This document shows positions 53,085 through 62,501 of a DNA stretch of 64,000 bases, in pieces. Location of the stretch: contig CAVOGY010000003.1 in assembly GCA_963695675.1 (NCBI GenBank), forward strand, positions 124,001-188,000. Direction: 5' to 3'. The first letter of the stretch is position 1; each line of letters starts with the position of its first letter. The translations under genes were made by a program, and so were the position numbers. The notes beneath the pieces were generated by a model. It did no database searches and was not told the origin of the DNA. It saw only the letters and a program-made list of their open reading frames with translations. Source of the DNA: DASUPK01 sp963695675. Lineage in GTDB: Bacteria; Actinomycetota; Thermoleophilia; Solirubrobacterales; 70-9.

Positions 53085-54427
53085 GCGGGCAGCCTGGCGA
53101 TCGCCTCGTCGAGCTCGGCGGCCACGTCGAGATCGAGATGGACCCCGTCGCGGACGACGAACTCGCCTCCGACGATCACGTGGCGCACGTCGGCGGCGGC
53201 TCCGGCGAAGACCAGGGACTCGAGGGCGTGATCCGGCGAGCTCCCCGCGAGGCGTACCCCGTCGAGGCCGACGGTCACGAGGTCGGCGAGGCACTCCGGC
53301 GCGATCCTGCCGGCCTCCGGCCAACCGATGCTGTCGCAGCCGGCCGCGGTCGCGGCGCGCAGCAGCTCGGCGGCCGAGTGGCCTCCCCGCAGCCCGGTCT
53401 CGAGCCGCTCGTCGAGCTCAACCGCCCGCGCTTCCTCGAGCATGTCGATCGACGCGTGGGAGTCGGTGCCGAGGGAGAGCGCCACGTTGGACTTCGCCAG
53501 ACGGCGCGCCGGCGCGACGCCGTCGGCGAGGTCGCGCTCCGTCGTCGGGCAGAGGCACGCACCGCATTCCTCGCCGCCAAGCAGCGTGAAGTCGCCATTC
53601 GACAGGTGAGTGGCGTGGACCGCGGTGAAGCGCTCCGACAGGGCCCCGGCGTTCGCGAGGAGCTCGGTCGGGGTCGTGCCGTAGGCCGAGGCGCAGTCCT
53701 CGTTCTCGGCCGGCTGCTCGGAGACGTGGGCGTGGAGTGGCCAGCGGCGCTCGGCGGCGAACGCCGCGACCGCAGCCGCGGACTCCGGGTCGACGGCGCG
53801 GACGCTGTGGATCGCCGCGCCGATCCGGGCGCGCGCGTCCTCCTCGAGCCCCTCGACGCGCTCCGCCCAGGCCTCGGCGCTGCCGTCGGAGAAGCGGAGC
53901 TGGACGCCCTCGGGCTCCCTGCCGATCCCGCCGTTCAGGTAGCAGGTGTCGAGCAGGGTGATCCGGATCCCGGCCTCGCGGGCGGCCTCGATCACGGCCC
54001 TCCCCATCTCGTTCGGGTCCTCGTAGCGGACACCGCCCGGGCCGTGGTGGAGGTAGTGGAACTCGCCGACCGCCGTGATCCCGGCCAGCGCCATCTCCCC
54101 GAAGGTGGCGCGGGCGAGGGCGAGATAGAGGTCGGGCTCGATCGCCTCGGCGAGCTCGTACATCCGCCGCCGCCAGGTCCAGAAGTCCCCCGGTCCCGCC
54201 TGGGTGCGTCCGCGCAGCGCCCGCTGGAAGGCGTGCGAGTGTGCATTCGCCAGTCCCGGGATGGTCAATCCGGGCAGCGAGATCGCCTGCGGCGGCGGGT
54301 CGCCCACCCCCGTTGCGACCGAGCCGATGCGCTCGCCGTCCAGCTCGATCAGGACCCCCGCCTCGGCCTGCTCGCCGCCGAGCCAGGCGAGCTCGCACCA
54401 GAGGGTGCTCGCGCCTTCCGCGCTCAC
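53081..54427 (-). CDS. hutF: Formimidoylglutamate deiminase
   Basis: 448 residues. Amidohydrolase that deaminates N-formimidoyl-L-glutamate to N-formyl-L-glutamate plus ammonia. PGLANAHSHAFQRALRGRTQ carries the metal HxH with the characteristic HAFQRALRG, then GEFHYLHHGPGGVRY, HAHVSEQPAENEDCASAYGT and SLGTDSHASIDMLEEARAVE. Its presence means formamide is not released directly and a separate N-formylglutamate deformylase is required. GTG start overlaps the deformylase-like gene as GTGA. Confidence 0.93.
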   Translation of the reverse strand: MSAEGASTLWCELAWLGGEQAEAGVLIELDGERIGSVATGVGDPPPQAISLPGLTIPGLANAHSHAFQRALRGRTQAGPGDFWTWRRRMYELAEAIEPDLYLALARATFGEMALAGITAVGEFHYLHHGPGGVRYEDPNEMGRAVIEAAREAGIRITLLDTCYLNGGIGREPEGVQLRFSDGSAEAWAERVEGLEEDARARIGAAIHSVRAVDPESAAAVAAFAAERRWPLHAHVSEQPAENEDCASAYGTTPTELLANAGALSERFTAVHATHLSNGDFTLLGGEECGACLCPTTERDLADGVAPARRLAKSNVALSLGTDSHASIDMLEEARAVELDERLETGLRGGHSAAELLRAATAAGCDSIGWPEAGRIAPECLADLVTVGLDGVRLAGSSPDHALESLVFAGAAADVRHVIVGGEFVVRDGVHLDLDVAAELDEAIARLPA

Positions 54428-54999
54428 GATCCGACCTCCTCGGTGAGCCGGGTGACCCGCCGTACGAACTCGTCGCGCTGATGGCGGTCGAACTGCTCCC
54501 AGGTCGCGAACGTGCGCGGATCGGCGCGGTCCACGAAGAGGACGCCGTCGAGGTGATCGACCTCATGCTGGAAGGTGCCGGCCGTCAGCCCGCGCTTGAC
54601 CTCATCCTGCTCCCCGCCGAGGCGATCGAGGTAGCGGACCCGGACGGCGAGATGGCGCTCGAGGCTGCCGCGCAGGTCGGGCACCGAGAGGCAGCCCTCG
54701 TTGATCTCGAGCATCTCGCCGCCGAGCGGCTCGATCACCGGGTTGACCATCACCGTGAGCGGAACCGGCGGCTTGTAGGGGTAGCGGGGATTTCCCTCCT
54801 CCACCTCGACGACCGCCACCCGCACCGCCTCGCCGACCTGGTTCGCCGCGATCCCGGCCCCATGCGCGGCGCGCTTCGTCTCGATCAGGTCGTCGATCAG
54901 CCCCTGGATCTCGGGCGAGGAGATCTCCTCGGGACTCAGCTCCCTGGCGCGCTCGCGCAGCACCGGATCGCCGATCGCGACGATCTCGCGAACGCTCAC
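54424..54999 (-). CDS. def: Peptide deformylase homologue embedded in the hut operon
   Basis: 191 residues. All three deformylase motifs are present: GAGIAANQVG (usually GxGLAAxQ), NEGCLSVPDLRG and FQHEVDHLDG, so the metal ligands Cys, His, His and the catalytic Glu are intact. In between is a longer loop (EEGNPRYPYKPPVPLTVMVN). The known family activity is removal of N-formyl from nascent proteins. It lies between hutU and hutF with 4-base GTGA overlaps on both sides, and hutG is absent from the operon. It may therefore deformylate N-formylglutamate; that is inference. A housekeeping def captured by the operon is the alternative. Confidence 0.9.
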   Translation of the reverse strand: MSVREIVAIGDPVLRERARELSPEEISSPEIQGLIDDLIETKRAAHGAGIAANQVGEAVRVAVVEVEEGNPRYPYKPPVPLTVMVNPVIEPLGGEMLEINEGCLSVPDLRGSLERHLAVRVRYLDRLGGEQDEVKRGLTAGTFQHEVDHLDGVLFVDRADPRTFATWEQFDRHQRDEFVRRVTRLTEEVGS

Positions 55000-56657
55000 T
55001 CGGAGTCCCGCATCGGAAGCCGCACGCCGCGCTCCGCGGCGACGGCGAGCGCCCGCTCGTAGCCCGCATCGGCGTGTCTCATCACTCCGGTCCCGGGGTC
55101 GCTGGTCAGGACTCGCTCCAGCTTCTGCGCCGCGAGATCGGTGCCGTCCGCGACGCAGACCATCCCCGCGTGGAGCGAGCGCCCGATGCCGACCCCGCCG
55201 CCGTCGTGGATGCTCACCCAGGAGGCGCCGGCGGCGGTGTTGACGAGCGCGTTGAGAAGCGGCCAGTCGGCGATCGGATCCGAGCCGTCGGCCATCGACT
55301 CGGTCTCGCGGTAGGGGGAGGCGACCGAGCCGGAGTCGAGGTGGTCGCGCCCGATCACGATCGGCGCCGATACCGCGCCGGAGCGCACCAGCTCGTTGAA
55401 GCGCAGACCGAGCCGCGCCCTCTCGCCGTACCCGGCCCAGCAGATCCGCGCCGGCAGGCCCTGGTAGGTGATCTTCTCCTCGGCCAGGCTGATCCAGCGC
55501 CGCAGGGGCTCGTCGTCCGGGATCTCCTCGAGCACCGCCCGGTCGGTCGCCGCGATGTCCGCCGGATCGCCGGAGAGGGCGACCCAGCGGAACGGCCCCT
55601 TCCCGTCGCAGAACAGCGGACGGATGTAGGCGGGGACGAAGCCGGGGTAGGCGAAGGCCCGCTCGAACCCGCCGAGCTCCGCCTCGGCGCGGAGGCTGTT
55701 GCCGTAGTCGAAGACCTCGGCCCCGGCGTCGAGGAAGCCGACCATCGCGGCGCAGTGGGCCGCGATCGCGGCGCGGGAACGGCGTACGTACTCGTCGGGG
55801 TCTTCCTCGCGGAGCCGCAACGCCTCCTCCAGCGACATCAGGTTGGGGACGTAGCCGTTCAGCGGATCGTGGGCGCTGGTCTGGTCGGTGACGATGTCCG
55901 CCTCGAAGCCCATCCGCTGGAGCGCCGGAAGGGCGTCGGCCGCGTTGGCGACGAGTCCAACGCTGAGCGGGCGCCGCTCCCTCTTCGCCGCCCGGCAGCG
56001 CGCGACGGCATCCTCGAGATCGTTCGCCTCCTCGTCCAGGTAGCCGGTCTCGATTCGCCGCCGCAGGTGACCGGCGTCGACCTCGATGCAGAGCGCGACG
56101 CCGCCGTTCATCGTGATCGCCAGCGGCTGCGCGCCGCCCATGCCGCCGAGGCCTGCGGTCAGCGAGATCGTGCCCGCCAGCGACCCGTCGAAGCGGCGTC
56201 GGGCGATCTCCGCGAAGCACTCGTAGGTGCCCTGGACGATTCCCTGACTCCCGATGTAGATCCAGGACCCGGCGGTCATCTGGCCGTACATCGTCAGCCC
56301 CTCCGCCTCGAGGCGGCGAAACTCGTCCCAGTTGTCCCAGTCGCCGACCAGGTTCGAGTTGGCGATCAGGACGCGCGGCGACCACTCGTGGGTGCGGAAC
56401 ACCCCGACCGGCTTGCCCGACTGAACCAGCAGGGTCTCGTCGTCGCCCAGCTCGCGCAGCGATCGCACGATCGCGTCGAAGGCATCCCAGGAGCGCGCGG
56501 CGCGCCCGGTGCCCCCATAGACGACCAGCTCGTCGGGGTTCTCGGCGACCTCTGGGTCGAGGTTGTTCATCAGCATTCGCAGGGCTGCCTCCTGCTGCCA
56601 GCCCCTGCAGGAGATCTCGGCGCCGCGTGGCGCACGGACCTCACGCGGGCCGCTCAC
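54996..56657 (-). CDS. hutU: Urocanate hydratase
   Basis: 553 residues, full length. Converts urocanate to imidazolone propionate using bound NAD+. Starts VSGPREVRAPRGAEISCRGW and has ALRMLMNNLDPEVAENPDEL, YGGTGRAARSWDAFDAIVRS, GSQGIVQGTYECFAEIARRR, the cofactor region TAGLGGMGGAQPLAITMNGG and RPLFCDGKGPFRWVALSGDP, all typical. GTG start overlaps hutH. Confidence 0.96.
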   Translation of the reverse strand: MSGPREVRAPRGAEISCRGWQQEAALRMLMNNLDPEVAENPDELVVYGGTGRAARSWDAFDAIVRSLRELGDDETLLVQSGKPVGVFRTHEWSPRVLIANSNLVGDWDNWDEFRRLEAEGLTMYGQMTAGSWIYIGSQGIVQGTYECFAEIARRRFDGSLAGTISLTAGLGGMGGAQPLAITMNGGVALCIEVDAGHLRRRIETGYLDEEANDLEDAVARCRAAKRERRPLSVGLVANAADALPALQRMGFEADIVTDQTSAHDPLNGYVPNLMSLEEALRLREEDPDEYVRRSRAAIAAHCAAMVGFLDAGAEVFDYGNSLRAEAELGGFERAFAYPGFVPAYIRPLFCDGKGPFRWVALSGDPADIAATDRAVLEEIPDDEPLRRWISLAEEKITYQGLPARICWAGYGERARLGLRFNELVRSGAVSAPIVIGRDHLDSGSVASPYRETESMADGSDPIADWPLLNALVNTAAGASWVSIHDGGGVGIGRSLHAGMVCVADGTDLAAQKLERVLTSDPGTGVMRHADAGYERALAVAAERGVRLPMRDSE

Positions 56658-58186
56658 CGCAGCTCCCCGATCGCGCCCTCGGTCGCCCGCAGGAGCTCGC
56701 CGCTGGCGATCAGCCGCTCCGCCGCATCGAGCTCCGGGGCGAGCTGGCGGTCCGGTCCCGGCCCGGCGATGCCCGCCGCCCTGATCGCCGCGATCGCGGC
56801 GTTCGTGCCCGTCGCCGGCGCCAGCGGGGCGCGCAGCTCCAGCCCGCGGGCGGCGCAGACGGCCTCGACCGCGAGAATGCGTCGCAGGTTCTCGATCGCC
56901 GCTCGCAGCTTGCGGGCGGCCCCCCAGCCCATCGAGACGTGGTCCTCCTGCATCGCGCTGGTCGGCAGCGAGTCCACGCCCGCCGGGACGGCAAGCAGGC
57001 GATTCTCGGCGACCATCGCCGCCTGCGTGTACTGGGCGATCATCAGCCCCGAATCGACGCCCGGGTCCTCGGCGAGGAAGGGCGGCAGACCCTCCGACCG
57101 GCTTGCGTCGAGCAGCCGGTCCGTCCGCCGCTCGGCGATCGCGCCGGTGTCGGCGACCGCCATCGCGAGCAGGTCGCAGGCCAGCGCGAGGGGTGCCCCA
57201 TGGAAGTTGCCGCATGACTCGACCCGTCCGTCGGGCAGGACCATCGGGTTGTCGATCGCCGAGCGCAGCTCCTGCGCTGCGACGCGGTCGGCGTGAGCGA
57301 GCGCGTCACGGGCGGCGCCGTTGACCTGCGGAGCGCAGCGGAGCGAGTAGGCGTCCTGCACGCGTGGGTCGTCCTCGCGATGGCTGGCGACGATCGGCGA
57401 CCCGTCGAGCAGACGGCGCAGGTTGGCCGCGCTGTCGGCCTGCCCGGGCTGCGGGCGCAACGCGATCAGGTCCTCGGCGAAGGCTCGATCCGTGCCGAGC
57501 AGGGCCTCCACCGACATCGCCGCCGTCAGATCGGCGACCCGCAGGAGCGAGCGCAGGTCCTCGATGGCGAGCACCAGCATGCCGAGGATGCCGTCGGTGC
57601 CGTTGATCAGCGCCAGTCCCTCCTTCGCGCGCAGCGTCAGCGGCTCGACCCCGGCCTCGGCGAGCGCCTCGGGCGCGGGGCGCCGGCGCCCGTTGGCGTC
57701 CATGACCTCCCCCTCGCCGATCAGCGCCAGGCCGCAGTGCGCCAGCGGCGCGAGGTCGCCGCTCGCTCCCAGGGAGCCGTGCTCCGGGACGATCGGCGTG
57801 ATCCCGGCATTGAGGAGCTCCAGGATCGTCTCGGCGACCTCCGGCCTCGCCCCGGAGTACCCCATGGCCAGCGACCGTGCGCGCAGCAGCATCATCGCCC
57901 GGACCACCTCGCGCTCGATCGGCTCGCCCATGCCCGCGGCGTGCGAGCGGATCAGGGCCCGCTGCAGCTCCTCGCGGCGCTCCGCGGGGATCGGGGTGGT
58001 CGCGAGCGAGCCGAACCCGGTCGAGACGCCATAGACGGGCTCCGGCGAGGCTGCCAGCCGCTCCACGATCGCGGCGCTCTCGGCCATCGCCTCGCGAGCT
58101 TCGGCCGCCAGCTCCACCTCCTCGTCGCCTCGAGCGACGGCGACGACCTCCTCGGGCGTGAGCCGCTTGCCGGTCAGCCCGATCAC
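56654..58186 (-). CDS. hutH: Histidine ammonia-lyase
   Basis: 510 residues. The MIO prosthetic group forms from Ala-Ser-Gly in GSLGASGDLAPLAH (about residue 142). Other family features are VYGVSTGFGSLATTPIPAER, INGTDGILGMLVLA, QDAYSLRCAPQVNGAARDAL and SGNFHG-type SCGNFHGAPLALACD. Releases ammonia from histidine, giving urocanate. GTG start overlaps the preceding gene as GTGA. A full catabolic route follows in the same operon. Confidence 0.96.
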   Translation of the reverse strand: MIGLTGKRLTPEEVVAVARGDEEVELAAEAREAMAESAAIVERLAASPEPVYGVSTGFGSLATTPIPAERREELQRALIRSHAAGMGEPIEREVVRAMMLLRARSLAMGYSGARPEVAETILELLNAGITPIVPEHGSLGASGDLAPLAHCGLALIGEGEVMDANGRRRPAPEALAEAGVEPLTLRAKEGLALINGTDGILGMLVLAIEDLRSLLRVADLTAAMSVEALLGTDRAFAEDLIALRPQPGQADSAANLRRLLDGSPIVASHREDDPRVQDAYSLRCAPQVNGAARDALAHADRVAAQELRSAIDNPMVLPDGRVESCGNFHGAPLALACDLLAMAVADTGAIAERRTDRLLDASRSEGLPPFLAEDPGVDSGLMIAQYTQAAMVAENRLLAVPAGVDSLPTSAMQEDHVSMGWGAARKLRAAIENLRRILAVEAVCAARGLELRAPLAPATGTNAAIAAIRAAGIAGPGPDRQLAPELDAAERLIASGELLRATEGAIGELR

Positions 58187-58899
58187 TCGGCGCCGCCCCC
58201 GCGCGGCTCGATCATCAGCGCGCGCGCCGCTGCCAGCACCTCGCCGTCGGCGGAGAGGACCGCCGCCCCGGCCTGGTGCTTGCGGCCGTCTGCCGAGATC
58301 GGCCAGGCGATCACTACGTGCTCCGCCCCGACGGCGACGGGGGCATCGATCCGCGCGATCATCCGGCCGAGGAAGCTCAGTGGACGCGTCTCTCGGTAGA
58401 TGGCGAAGTAGGTGGGGCAATCCATGACCGCCCAGATGAACTCGGGAAGCACCTGACCCGAATCGTCGGCCGTCCAGTCGGCGCGGCGTCCACGGCGAGG
58501 CGACGAGCTCGCGGCCCGTCGACGCTCCCGCGAACACGCCGAGGGCGTCCTCGCGACCTCGCCCGCAGACGAAGCAGCGGCCGAAGAGGCCGTCGGGTCT
58601 GCCCCTGTAGCGCGTCGACGCCTGGCGTGCCGCCTCGACGCTCGACCGGAGAGGGCACCTCGAGCTCGAGTTCGGGCGCCGAGTGCGCCTCGGCGACGAG
58701 CGTCTCGCCGTCGAGTACTCGGACGGACCCGTCGTCCTCGGCGGGCGACGTCGAGGCGAGTGTCGAGGGGGACGGGACTCCTCAGCGTGACCTCTGCCGG
58801 CCCCTCGACGAAGCCCGCGATGACTCCGGAGCAGTACCCGCCGTGCCCGCTGGTCAGGGGCCCGTTGAAGCGGCCGGGCACGGAAAGGGTCTGGGACAC
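58183..58899 (-). CDS. Hotdog/thioesterase-like protein heading the hut operon, frameshifted
   Basis: About 238 residues once several frame breaks between about 58,450 and 58,760 are corrected. The start VSQTLSVPGRFNGPLTSGHG-GYCSGVIAGF and the second half (EFIWAVMDCPTYFAIY, FLGRMIARIDAPVAVGAEHV) suggest a double hotdog fold as in acyl-CoA thioesterases. Between them, in other frames, are VLDGETLVAEAHSAPELELE and GRCFVCGRGRE with a CxxC that could bind metal. I know no thioesterase role in histidine breakdown, so its function is open. AATAGT lies 6 bases before the GTG at 58899. The stop overlaps hutH. Confidence 0.6.
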   Translation of the reverse strand: MSQTLSVPGRFNGPLTSGHGGYCSGVIAGFVEGPAEVTLRSPVPLDTRLDVARRGRRVRPSTRRRDARRRGALGARTRARGALSGRASRRHARRRRATGADPTASSAAASSAGEVARTPSACSRERRRAASSSPRRGRRADWTADDSGQVLPEFIWAVMDCPTYFAIYRETRPLSFLGRMIARIDAPVAVGAEHVVIAWPISADGRKHQAGAAVLSADGEVLAAARALMIEPRGGGAE

Positions 58900-58905
58900 G
58901 CGCTG

Positions 58906-58911
58906 ACTATT
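58906..58911 (-). promoter_or_regulatory. -10 box of the hut operon, leaderless
   Basis: On the minus strand AATAGT lies 6 bases before the GTG at 58899. No HutC-type operator recognised around it. Confidence 0.45.
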
Positions 58912-58976
58912 CCACGCGAGGCCGCTCCGTTGCCTGTGCCCTGGTGTTAGAGCCGTGCACGCGGAAGACGATCCTG

Positions 58977-59543
58977 ATGAGACGCGCACTGATCACGAGC
59001 CTTGCCTCAATGGTGGCCGTGGTGGTGATTGCGCCGGCCGCTCATGCGGCAACCCAGATCCGGCACTTCCAGGGCAACCTCTCGCAGGTCGGGGCTCCAC
59101 CGAGGAGTGGTGGACAGATCGGCCTCGACGTCGTCTTCAAGAACAAGCGGGACAGTCCGAGGAAGTTCACGCCCCGGCAGCTGATCGCGATCGAGTTCAT
59201 GCAGCTGCCTCTCACCTGCACCAATGCTCCGGGCCAATACGCGACCGCAGAGTTCCTCACCTCGACCGTCCAGACGCAAGCCAAGTTCAAGACGTCGCCG
59301 CCGCCATCGGGCAGGCCGAAGCCCAACCGCTACAGCTTCCACTTCGCGACCGTGTTCACCGGGTTCAGCGGGACGATCGCCGGCAAGCTCTTCAAGAGAA
59401 ACGGCGTCGGCGAGGTGCTCGCCAACGGGGTGCTGACCATCGAGCAGATCGACTTCCCGGACTCCGGCCCCACCGACTGCTCGACCATGGGACAGCGGGG
59501 TTGGTCGGCCTTACCAGAGACTCGGCCGCCGGCAATTCCCTAA
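58977..59543 (+). CDS. Secreted protein of unknown function
   Basis: 188 residues. Signal peptide MRRALITSLASMVAVVVIAP-AAHA. The mature part begins ATQIRHFQGNLSQVGAPPRS and is beta-rich, with two or more Cys (LTCTNAPG and TDCSTMG) that may form a disulphide. HFATVFTGFSGTIAGKLFKR is a recurring type in Thermoleophilia secreted proteins. No assigned family. Confidence 0.7.
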   Translation: MRRALITSLASMVAVVVIAPAAHAATQIRHFQGNLSQVGAPPRSGGQIGLDVVFKNKRDSPRKFTPRQLIAIEFMQLPLTCTNAPGQYATAEFLTSTVQTQAKFKTSPPPSGRPKPNRYSFHFATVFTGFSGTIAGKLFKRNGVGEVLANGVLTIEQIDFPDSGPTDCSTMGQRGWSALPETRPPAIP

Positions 59544-59685
59544 CTCGCCGGTGGACGATCTCAAGACACCCGAAAATCGGGGTCATGCGGGACGCCCACA
59601 TCTGCTTCAATCACAAGACGAAAGGGGGGAATGAAGCACACCTGGCCTCGTAGAGGCTCCGAAGACTTATCTAGGGAGAAGGCAG
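59544..59685. other. Short intergenic region
   Basis: 142 bases. GGGAGAAGG about 5 bases before the ATG at 59686 is a Shine-Dalgarno sequence; TTATCT near 59667 could be a -10 element. Nothing else seen. Confidence 0.4.
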
Positions 59686-60942
59686 ATGTTTCCGAAGCGC
59701 AGTGGCAAGGCCCTGGCCGTCGCGGCCGGCTTGCCGATGTTCATCGCGCTGACGGCATGGTGTTTGCTGGCCATCGTTAGCCCCTCCTCTGCGCAGCAAA
59801 CGGACGGGGCAGGCGGTTTTTCGCTGGGCGGGGACGCGACGCTAGTTCATCCGGGCAACGGCTCGCCGACGGGAGCTGAGGCGACGACGACTGGTCCAGA
59901 TACCTTCGGCAGCGTTGACTTCGCCATCCCGGCGGGATTGAAGGTTTCCCAGCTGACCAACCTGTCTACCGATTACAAGTTCGTCGTCGGAAGCTGCCGG
60001 GCTGGCTCTCCCCGGTTTACGGCCAACGTTACGAACGGGACGAGCAGTAGCAGCATCTTCTTCTACATCGGTCCCCCTCCCAACTACACCGGATGCGCCT
60101 CGGGTGCCTACACGAACTCGGGCAACTTGGCTACTCCGACCAGCCTCGTCGATGTCGTGCCCCCGTCGGTGGATCGTTGAACGAACCCTTCTCGAATGTC
60201 CAAGCTCGACTTCGGCGACTACACCGTTACGGGCCGTGCACCTCGACGTGGACGGCAGCTTGCCGGACGAGCGGGAACCAGACTGTCGATTTCGATAACA
60301 CACAGGTCAACGAGAACTCGTGACCTACGAGCCGCCGCCGCCGCCACCTGTGGGGCTCGTCCCGCTGCACGGAGACCAGCTGCTGGCCGAACCGGTTGGA
60401 GGCACCACCGTCAAGGTGAAGGAGCCCGGTCAGACGGCCTTCAACGTGCTCACCGAGCTGAGCCTGATTCCCGTCGGGTCGACGATCGATACGCGAGGCA
60501 GCCGGGTGCAGCTGACTGCCGCCACAGGCGGATTCCTAAACGACGACCCCAGACCACCCCGTTGACTTCTATGAGCGGACTGTTCAAGATCACCCAGAAG
60601 CCCGGCCTCAACGCCCGGGCCACGGCGAAGCTGACTCAGAAGCTTGCCTGCGGAAAGAAGAAGAAGGGCGGCAAGAAAGCGGAGGCGAGCGCCGGCGGCC
60701 CGACGGCCGTCGTCTCCAGAAAGCGCCGGCGCCGCCACGTGTGGGGAAGCGGCAGCGGCAACTACTCGACCTCTGGCGGCGGCGGCACCGGAAGCGTCCG
60801 CGGCACCACCTGGCTGACGAAGGACACCTGCAAGGGGACCAAGTTCAAGGTCACCGAGGGGCTCGGCATCACGGTCTTCGACTTCAAGAAGAAGAAGAAC
60901 ATCAAGCTCGGTCCCGGCGACAAGTACTTCGCCGCGAAGTGA
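59686..60942 (+). CDS. Secreted FecR-like-domain protein, multiply frameshifted
   Basis: Read as one gene of about 418 residues with several frame breaks (around 60,175, 60,300 and 60,550-60,740). The start MFPKRSGKALAVAAGLPMFI has a signal peptide ending near SSAQQ. Mature pieces: GSVDFAIPAGLKVSQLTNLS; QPFSN-like NEPFSNVQ; QTVDFDNTQVNENS; then VTYEPPPPPPVGLVPLHGDQ leading to a FecR-like FNVLTELSLIPVGSTIDTRG and SRVQLTAATGG; a Lys-rich stretch; and the end GTTWLTKDTCKGTKFKVTEG with GLGITVFDFKKKKNIKLGPG. The last module recurs in Thermoleophilia surface proteins. Whether it is a decayed gene or an error-rich sequence cannot be decided here. Confidence 0.55.
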
Positions 60943-60972
60943 GCCAGCGAGGGGCGGAGTCGTTCCCCTCCC

Positions 60973-62470
60973 TCAGCCCTGTTTCCAGACCAGGCTTTGG
61001 TTGCCGGCGACCCTCGCACGCAGCCGTTGCTTCCCGCGCAGCGGGAGCTTTGCGACGAAGACCGCGCCCTGGCTCACCTTGATCTTCTTCACCGCCAGCC
61101 AGCGTCCGCGGCGCTCTCGCTGGATCACCAGCTTGCCGCCGTCCGGAGCCTTGCCCCAGGCGCGCAGCCTCCGCTTGTCGATCCGCTCGGTGACGAAGGG
61201 GAAGCGGAAGGCCGTGTATGCGGGCTTGGGCTGACCGTTCGCGAAGAAGAGGCCCGAGTCGACCGCGCCGTGGGATCGTGTGGGCCCAGTGCCAAGGTCG
61301 CGAATCAACAGGTTGATGAAGACACTGGCGCCGTCCTGCCACGCCAGGTACATCGCCTGCTCGGTCCAGCGCGCCTGGAGCCCCAGCGGGGCGCCCGCGG
61401 AGTTCGGCGGGTTGCTGTCCCAGTAGCTCTCCGTCGCCCAGAGCGGATGCCGACCCGGCAGACACCGTCCCGGCGGCCTCGGCGCCGCGCAGCACGCGCA
61501 TGATCCGATCCAGGTCTGGGCTGGAGGCGTCGTCGGGATTGATGGCCGAGCGCGTCGCCCCCCCGCTGGTGTTGATCGGGTTGTGGGCGAGAACGTCGAA
61601 CCTCACCGGGGCGGGGCAATTTTGCGCTCTCACGAATACTGGCTTCGAGGCGCCCTTCTTCTTCTTCTTCTTCTTCACCTGCTGCACGCAGAGCAAGCTC
61701 TCGGTAGAACTGGACGGGCCGGACGCGATCGCCGCCGGGGGGATCACCATACGGCGAGGGTCCGCCGGTGACCACGAGCATCGCCGGGTCAACGGCCTTC
61801 ACCGCCGAGTAGGTAGCGTTGAGCATCTCCCGGTAGTGGGTGGGGCTGACGGCTGTGGTGCCCTTCGTATTGCGGCGTGAGGTGGTAGTAGAGGTTGGGC
61901 TCAGCCCAGATCGACAGCGCCTGCACGGCAGGGAGCCGCGGTGCCGGGCCGGCGCCATCCGGGTCGAATCCACCCGAATAGCGTGAGGCGACCGCCCGCA
62001 TGAAGTCGGCAAGGTCGGACGGGTTCGGCTTCCAAGTTCCGAGGGGGGACGAGTCCGGTGGGTTCGGCCCCTCAGCCCAGGCGGGGGCACTGCTGACGAG
62101 GAGGAGCACGATGAGACCACGGGCTTCGGCATCGCGCACGGCCGCGTCGATCGCGCGAGAAGTCGTAGGAGGCGCTGCCGGGGTTGGTGGGATCGGTGGG
62201 CCGCTGAGCTGCCGCGACGCCCCGCCAAGAGAGATCGAGGCGCACGATCCCGGCCCTCGCCTCGAGGGTCCGGTCCAGCCAGGTGGCACGTTCGGTCGGG
62301 TTCCCGGACTCGTACCTGGCACCATCCGCGAAGCCGGTCACCAGGCCGCGCTTCGCGGGGGCCACCGCCGGGTGCGCGAGCACGGCGAGCAGGGCGCAGG
62401 CCATGAGAGCGACGAGCCGCCCAACCCCGCCGCCTGCCATTAACCGAAGGGGCAGCGCTACGCCGCGCAT
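60973..62470 (-). CDS. Secreted glycoside-hydrolase-like (TIM-barrel, GH5/GH39-like) protein, multiply frameshifted
   Basis: About 499 residues after corrections near 62,150, 61,860, 61,690 and 61,470. Signal peptide or anchor GRLVALMACALLAVLAHPAV; then RATWLDRTLEARAGIVRLDL and WRGVAAAQRPTDPTNPGSAS; putative acid/base Glu in VQALSIWAEPNLYYHLTPQY (family NEP motif here AEP); MLVVTGGPSPYGDPPGG; putative nucleophile Glu in ATESYWDSNPPNSAGAP; and a C-terminal beta domain (LRAWGKAPDGGKLVIQRERR). Probably acts on a polysaccharide; substrate unknown. Leaderless -10 box TAAGAT 6 bases before the ATG. Confidence 0.65.
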
Positions 62471-62476
62471 CTCGTG

Positions 62477-62482
62477 ATCTTA
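62477..62482 (-). promoter_or_regulatory. -10 box of the glycoside-hydrolase-like gene, leaderless
   Basis: On the minus strand TAAGAT lies 6 bases before the ATG at 62470. Confidence 0.6.
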
Positions 62483-62501
62483 TGGCTCTCGGGAATTGGC
62501 C

